DNA of 64,000 nucleotides. Source: Elusimicrobiota bacterium (lineage in GTDB: Bacteria; Elusimicrobiota; UBA8919). The position numbers were made by a program, and so were the translations under genes. The stretch covers positions 1 to 64,000 of the forward strand of contig JAFGLF010000076.1 in NCBI GenBank assembly GCA_016928195.1, written 5' to 3'. The notes beneath the pieces are model-generated. The model was not told the origin of the DNA, did no database searches, and saw nothing but the letters and a program-made list of their open reading frames with translations. Positions 58,797 to 64,000 of this stretch are shown piece after piece (positions within the stretch are counted from its first letter, which is position 1; each line of letters opens with the position of its first letter).

Positions 58797-61316
58797 TTAT
58801 AATGTTGCAATGGCGTCTCTAATATCCTTTGCCATTTCATTTCCCCTTTGATATCTTTTTTCCGGATCCTTTGCCAGGGCTTTATCAATTATTTTTATGC
58901 AAACATCCGGAATTTTATCATTTATTGTTTTTGGTGACGGATGCTGATCATTCGTTATCTGGAAAATCAGTGTTGCGATACTGTCCCCTTTAAACGGTTT
59001 ATCTCCGGCCAGCAGTTCATATAGGACAACCCCCAATGAAAACAGATCTGATCTGCCGTCAACCTTTTTTCCGGCTACCTGTTCAGGTGACATATAACTG
59101 GGAGTACCAAGTACTGTACCGGTCTGAGTTTTTGAGGAAGCCATTATTCTTGCTATACCGAAATCCGTTACACGTAAGGTTCCATCTTTAAGCAGCATAA
59201 TATTTGCCGGTTTTATATCCCTATGAACAACACCCTGCTGCTGTGCATAGTCAAGAGCATCCGCAATCTTTGCAACATACTCCATAGCATCTTTTATCGG
59301 TAAAAGTTTATCTTTTTCACAATAACTCTTTAAATCATTGCCATCGAGAAGTTCCATGGCAATGTATGATACGTCGTAATCTTCTCCTGCATCAAATATC
59401 TTTATTATATTAGGGTGTGAAAGATTCCCCGCAGACTCTGCCTCACGGAAGAATCTTTCTTTTATCGCTTTCATCTGGGCATCATCCACATCATCCTCAA
59501 AGCGCACTGTTTTTATGGCAACCTTTCGGTTTATTTTAGGATCTCTGCCTAAATATACGGTACCCATGGCACCTCTACCAAGTTCCTTTTCTACTTCATA
59601 CCTTCCAAGAGTGGGTTTCTGTTTTGCGCCTTCTATAATAACGGTTGTATCCTTGGCTTTTCCTCCGATTGAAATAGCCGTATCCGCAGATTTAAGAGTC
59701 TCAGTCCTTTCACCGATATCTTTGTATTTCGGATCAACCTTTTTTATATGTTCATAAACAGCTGCCGCTTTGTTGAACTGCCGTTTCCTTTCAAAATCAA
59801 GTCCAAGGTTGTAAAGAAGTTCTTTCATAGAATCGTCCAGCGGACATTTTCTGAATTTTTCAAATGCAATGTCAAGCATTCCCTGCCCCTGGAATGACAG
59901 TCCGAGCATCTTGTTTGTTTCTATGCTTTCAGCTTCCACAAGTTCTTTTCTTTTTTCCGTAAATAGGAAGTGTTTGGTTGTTATCAGTATATAGCCCAGA
60001 ACAAGAAGGATTATCAAATAGAAAATTTTAACCCAATATCCCTGAATGAATATATATGTTCCGGAACCCACAATAATGAGCAATAAAACCGTTGTTAAGA
60101 TAGCACCCCATTTTGCTTTCAGACGAGGGAGTCCCAGCATTACAAATAGACCGCATAAAATGAGTCCGTAGAATTCAAAATCAGCCGCCCATGAAGGTCT
60201 TACTATAAAATTATTATGGATTATGTTTTGAATCGCATTTGCGGTAATTTCAACACCCGGGAAGCTGTGCCCCAAAGGAATAACATTTAAATCCGCGATA
60301 CCTGTTGCCGTTATTCCAATCAGAACAATTTTATTTCTAAATGCTTCCGGAGGAATTTTATTTGTAAGTACATCGAATGCATTGCAATATTTAAATGTTC
60401 CAAAAGGACCGTTATAGTTAATTAATGTGAACATTGAAGAATCCGTAGGAATAACCGTTTTCCCGACAACTACTTTGTCGTCATTTCGTATTTTTATATC
60501 ACTAAGTTCAAAATTAAGGAATATTCTGGCAAGCTGTAATGCAAACGAAGGGTAGTATTTATCCTGATATCTGATTAATGCTAGTTCTTTTCTTTTTGCT
60601 CCGTCGGCATCGGATATTATGTTTACATGTCCGATACCCTTGGTGCTTTCAGCAAAGATATCTAGGGGGAGAAGCGGTGAATATCCCTGTGTAGCCATGG
60701 AGTTTATCCTTCCGGAAACGGAATTAGCCGCTAAAATTGGCGGTATCTCTGCAGCTTTCTCGCCAAGAGGTTCATTTAACTGAAAAAACATTGGAAGTAC
60801 AACTTTCTCGGCATCAAAAATGGCGTCTGAAAGGGCAGTATCATTATCTATATTGGCTTCAGCATTTGCTATTTCTCCCAGAAAAGTATTTAAAAAATTT
60901 ATATCTTTAGTTTTTATTTTATATCTTTTCTGAATTTTCTTTACTTTAAGAAGCATATCCACATACTGCGTTTTTAATGATCTTATTTCCTCCAAACCCA
61001 GAGCGCTGTCAGGTTCGCTGAAAAGAATGTTTAGGCCTATAACTTTTGGTTCTGCCTTTGCAACTTCCATTAGAAGCATTGCCATTATGGATCTAGGCCA
61101 GGGCCACCTGCCGATATTAGCTATGCTGTTGTCGTCTATTGCGACAATCATAATTTCTTTTCCGGGGTTTGAATTCTGTCTGAATTTACATCTTAAATCA
61201 TAGAATTTATATTCAAAAGCTTCAAAAAATCCTACCCTGAAAAAGTATAGAATGATTATTATTAGTGTAAATACGAAGCCTATAAGGAAATCAGCTAACC
61301 AGCCTTGTTTTTTCAT
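58797..61316 (-). CDS. CHASE2-TM-TPR-Ser/Thr protein kinase
   Basis: CHASE2 IMIVAIDDNSIANIGRWPWPRSIMA; kinase ELGRGAMGTVYLGRDPKINRKVAIK, VVHRDIKPANIMLL, DFGIARI; start trimmed. Confidence 0.94.
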   Translation of the reverse strand: MKKQGWLADFLIGFVFTLIIIILYFFRVGFFEAFEYKFYDLRCKFRQNSNPGKEIMIVAIDDNSIANIGRWPWPRSIMAMLLMEVAKAEPKVIGLNILFSEPDSALGLEEIRSLKTQYVDMLLKVKKIQKRYKIKTKDINFLNTFLGEIANAEANIDNDTALSDAIFDAEKVVLPMFFQLNEPLGEKAAEIPPILAANSVSGRINSMATQGYSPLLPLDIFAESTKGIGHVNIISDADGAKRKELALIRYQDKYYPSFALQLARIFLNFELSDIKIRNDDKVVVGKTVIPTDSSMFTLINYNGPFGTFKYCNAFDVLTNKIPPEAFRNKIVLIGITATGIADLNVIPLGHSFPGVEITANAIQNIIHNNFIVRPSWAADFEFYGLILCGLFVMLGLPRLKAKWGAILTTVLLLIIVGSGTYIFIQGYWVKIFYLIILLVLGYILITTKHFLFTEKRKELVEAESIETNKMLGLSFQGQGMLDIAFEKFRKCPLDDSMKELLYNLGLDFERKRQFNKAAAVYEHIKKVDPKYKDIGERTETLKSADTAISIGGKAKDTTVIIEGAKQKPTLGRYEVEKELGRGAMGTVYLGRDPKINRKVAIKTVRFEDDVDDAQMKAIKERFFREAESAGNLSHPNIIKIFDAGEDYDVSYIAMELLDGNDLKSYCEKDKLLPIKDAMEYVAKIADALDYAQQQGVVHRDIKPANIMLLKDGTLRVTDFGIARIMASSKTQTGTVLGTPSYMSPEQVAGKKVDGRSDLFSLGVVLYELLAGDKPFKGDSIATLIFQITNDQHPSPKTINDKIPDVCIKIIDKALAKDPEKRYQRGNEMAKDIRDAIATL

Positions 61317-61398
61317 TTTTTTCCCCCAATTTCTCAAATTTAGCTAATAACAATTATAATCTTTTATAGTATATAAAATATTGCGAAAAATGTCAATA

Positions 61399-62409
61399 TT
61401 AACAAATTCTTGATAATTGTTCGCCTTCAAGCATTTGAATAACTCTTTTCCCGCCTATTTTCGTCTTTAAAAATACACCTTTAGGTTTTTTAGTTATATA
61501 TCCTATAATTTCAGAATTTTTTCCCAAAGGATGTTTTTTCATGGCTAACAATATTTTTTTAGCATCTTTTGGTGCGGCAGTTATAACCAGTTTACCCTCG
61601 TTTGCAACGTATAGCGGGTCTAATCCTAATATATCACAGGCGGTTTTCACTGCTTTTTGTATGGGTATTTTTGCCTCTACCAGTTCTATGCCTACATTTG
61701 ATTGTTCGGCAATTTCATTCAAAGTTGTTGCTAATCCTCCGCGGGTTGGGTCACGCATGACATGTATGTCGTTCTTGTATAGTATTTTTTCGACAAGATT
61801 GTTCAATGGAGCAGTATCACTTATAAGGTTTCCCTTTAATCCCAGTTTTTGCCTTGCATTCAATACTGCGATTCCGTGGTCAGCAATCGTTCCGGAAACT
61901 ATAACAACATCCCCGGGTTTTGCATTATTTCCTGAAATATTTAATTTTTTATCAACAATGCCAATACCCGAAGTTGTTATAAAGATTTTATCAACAGCAT
62001 TTTTTTCAGCGACTTTTGTATCGCCACAGACGATTTTAACCTTTGCTTTTTTCGAAATTTCGGCAATTGAAGTAACGATTTTTTTGAGTTCTTCAATCTC
62101 AAAACCTTCCTCTATTATTACTGACAGAGAGATATATAGCGGTTTTGCACCCATTACAGACAGATCGTTTATTGTTCCGCATATGGAAAGTTTTCCGATA
62201 TCGCCACCGGGAAAAAAAATCGGTTTTACAATATAAGAGTCGGTAGTAAATGCAAGACAGCAATTGGAAGGCAAGGAATGAATAATGGCGGAATCGTCAA
62301 GTTTATTCAGTAGGGGATTTGATAGAGTGCTTAAAAAAACTTTCTTTATCAAATTATGGCTTAATTTGCCGCCTGCACCATCAGACAGAGTTATTTTATT
62401 GTTTTTCAT
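61399..62409 (-). CDS. hypE: hydrogenase expression/formation protein HypE
   Basis: LSDGAGGKLSHNLIKKVFL, DPTRGGLATTLNEIA, C-terminal SRIC. Confidence 0.96.
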   Translation of the reverse strand: MKNNKITLSDGAGGKLSHNLIKKVFLSTLSNPLLNKLDDSAIIHSLPSNCCLAFTTDSYIVKPIFFPGGDIGKLSICGTINDLSVMGAKPLYISLSVIIEEGFEIEELKKIVTSIAEISKKAKVKIVCGDTKVAEKNAVDKIFITTSGIGIVDKKLNISGNNAKPGDVVIVSGTIADHGIAVLNARQKLGLKGNLISDTAPLNNLVEKILYKNDIHVMRDPTRGGLATTLNEIAEQSNVGIELVEAKIPIQKAVKTACDILGLDPLYVANEGKLVITAAPKDAKKILLAMKKHPLGKNSEIIGYITKKPKGVFLKTKIGGKRVIQMLEGEQLSRIC

Positions 62410-63449
62410 TTTATGTATTTATAATGAGCTGCACATGTGCCTTCCGATGATACCATACATGGCCCGATCGGACTTGCCGGTGTACACTTTTTCCCGAAAT
62501 AACGGCATTGTTTTGGTTTCGCGATTCCCGTGAGTATTTTACCGCACAGACATCCTGCCGGTTCTTTTGTTGTTTTAACTTTTAGTCTGAATTTTTTTAG
62601 AGAATCAAATTTCATATATTTCTTTCGGAATTTTAACCCGGAATTTTTTATTGTTCCGATTCCGCGCCACTGTGTGTCTGCTTTTTCGAATATTGAATAT
62701 AAAAGCTTTAAAGCAAACGGATTGCCTTGTTCCTTAACAATTCCTTTATATTGAATTTCAATTTTAGCTTTACCTGATTTCGACTGATTTAATATTAAAA
62801 ATATTCCTTCCAGAATATCTGCTGATTCAAAACCGGTGATTACACCAGGTCTTTTGAAATTTTCGGCTATAAACCTGTATGGCCGGGAACCGATAATTGT
62901 TGAAACGTGTCCGGGAAGCATAAACCCATCGATTTTTATCTGTTTCTGTTCAAGGATTGTCTGAATTGCCGGGGGGATTAATTTAAAGGCCGGTAATACA
63001 GAAAAGTTTTTCAAGTTTTGCATGTCTGCAATATTTATTGTTGCCGCTATAGTTGGAGATGTAGTTTCAAAACCAACACCTATAAATATCACTTCCTTTT
63101 TGGGATTTTTTTGAGCAATTTCTATTACATCAAGACACGAGTAAACAATTCTTATATCACATTTATTTGATCTTTCTTTTTCAAGTGACGAACTACTGCC
63201 CGGGACCCGAACCATATCACCAAAAGTAGTAATAATACATCCGTTTTTTGCGAGTTCAACTGCGGAATCAATAATACCGGCAGGAGTTACACATACAGGG
63301 CATCCTGGGCCGGAGATCATGTTTATGTTTTTAGGAAGCAGGGATTTTATTCCGCTTGAGGCGATTGCCATTGTATGAGTACCACAAACTTCCATGATAT
63401 TAATCTGTTTATTTGATAGGGGCTTAATTTTTTCAATAATAGTATTCAT
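62406..63449 (-). CDS. hypD: hydrogenase formation protein HypD
   Basis: NIMEVCGTHTMAIASSGIKSLLPKNINMISGPGCPVCVTP, FIGVGFETTSPTIAATI. Confidence 0.97.
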   Translation of the reverse strand: MNTIIEKIKPLSNKQINIMEVCGTHTMAIASSGIKSLLPKNINMISGPGCPVCVTPAGIIDSAVELAKNGCIITTFGDMVRVPGSSSSLEKERSNKCDIRIVYSCLDVIEIAQKNPKKEVIFIGVGFETTSPTIAATINIADMQNLKNFSVLPAFKLIPPAIQTILEQKQIKIDGFMLPGHVSTIIGSRPYRFIAENFKRPGVITGFESADILEGIFLILNQSKSGKAKIEIQYKGIVKEQGNPFALKLLYSIFEKADTQWRGIGTIKNSGLKFRKKYMKFDSLKKFRLKVKTTKEPAGCLCGKILTGIAKPKQCRYFGKKCTPASPIGPCMVSSEGTCAAHYKYIK

Positions 63450-63466
63450 ACCGAATGGTAAGGTGG

Positions 63467-63676
63467 TTAAGAGATTTTTTCGAACAGCTTGATTCGTTCC
63501 TGTGCATCTTTTTCATCAAGAATCTGAATTGCAAAACCGGCATGTACAATGATATAATCGTTGATCTTCGCATTTGGTAAAAGATCAAGCCCAACCAATT
63601 TTTTCACTCCGCCAAAATCTACTTCTGCGATTTTAGCTTTTATAGAAATAATTCTTCCAGGGATTGCCAGGCACAT
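63467..63676 (-). CDS. hypC: hydrogenase assembly chaperone HypC
   Basis: MCLAIPGRIISI...ADYIIVHAGFAIQ-like pattern (NDYIIVHAGFAIQILDEKDA). Confidence 0.96.
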   Translation of the reverse strand: MCLAIPGRIISIKAKIAEVDFGGVKKLVGLDLLPNAKINDYIIVHAGFAIQILDEKDAQERIKLFEKIS

Positions 63677-63735
63677 ATTTTTAATACGAATGACACTAAT
63701 GGTAATGAATCACACGAATAGATATTCGTGAAATT
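63677..63735 (-). repeat. Family B intergenic repeat, copy B2
   Basis: Minus strand: CACGAATATCTATTCGTGTGATTCATTACCATTAGTGTCATTCGTATTAAAAAT-ATG(hypC). Confidence 0.6.
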
Positions 63736-63780
63736 TGGCTGTTTATTTGTTTGATTTGATATGTTCATTATACAAAAATC

Positions 63781-63809
63781 TTGACAAAAAGTCAAAAAAA
63801 TGGTTTAAT
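63781..63809 (+). promoter_or_regulatory. Predicted surE promoter
   Basis: TTGACA-17 bp-TTTAAT. Confidence 0.6.
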
Positions 63810-63818
63810 TTTACCCCT

Positions 63819-64000
63819 ATGAGAATTTTGATTACAAATGATGATGGATTATATGGTGCCGGGCTTGACCCCATAATAAACGCGATGAAAAAGCTGGGCG
63901 AGGTTTTTGTTGTTGTGCCAAATTCGCAGATGAGCGCATCCAGTCATTCAATAACTCTTCATAGACCTATACGGCTTATTCGTCAGAAAAAAAATGTTTA
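63819..64000 (+). CDS. surE: 5'-nucleotidase SurE (partial, runs off window)
   Basis: MRILITNDDGLYGAGLDPIINAMKKLGEVFVVVPNSQMSASSHSITLHRPIRL. Confidence 0.93.
   Translation, partial: MRILITNDDGLYGAGLDPIINAMKKLGEVFVVVPNSQMSASSHSITLHRPIRLIRQKKNV

Noticed and set aside
61399-63676. hypCDE as a sign of a new hydrogenase system
   Set aside because: Standard maturation genes; no hydrogenase structural subunits in the window, so nothing novel can be supported.

Overview
This 64 kb window looks like the replication-origin region of an AT-rich, anaerobic, probably diderm bacterium; lineage cannot be fixed from sequence alone, and an uncultured phylum is likely. The core is dnaA-dnaN-dciA-gyrB-gyrA on the minus strand, parA-parB with two perfect parS sites, and rpmH-rnpA-yidD-yidC-jag-mnmE ... 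mnmG-rsmG on the plus strand. Archease and rtcB (RNA repair) follow gyrA. The left flank holds a Fur-associated block of DUF5320 and dinitrogenase-cofactor-like proteins, plus Mrp, ferredoxin, a MetV-like protein and a DUF1638 protein. The right flank holds an envelope cluster, rplM-rpsI, a CHASE2 cyclase, tRNA-Arg(ACG) next to tadA, a por (2-oxoacid:ferredoxin oxidoreductase) operon, a cNMP/FHA/PP2C/CHASE2-kinase signalling cluster, and hypCDE. I see no CRISPR array, prophage or classical IS element. The most notable observations are: (1) an uninterrupted RsmG-type IV pilin ORF with the prepilin cleavage motif at the junction; (2) a family of foldback intergenic repeats that fill gaps between genes and end at start codons; (3) five perfect heptamer repeats in a lipoprotein signal sequence, a phase-variation candidate; (4) perfect parS sites butted against both ends of a DUF2723 gene; (5) tRNA-Arg(ACG) directly upstream of tadA with the tRNA 3' end duplicated before the tadA start; (6) short GC-rich palindromes, some inside coding sequence. 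All calls come from reading the sequence and supplied ORFs; no searches were run.
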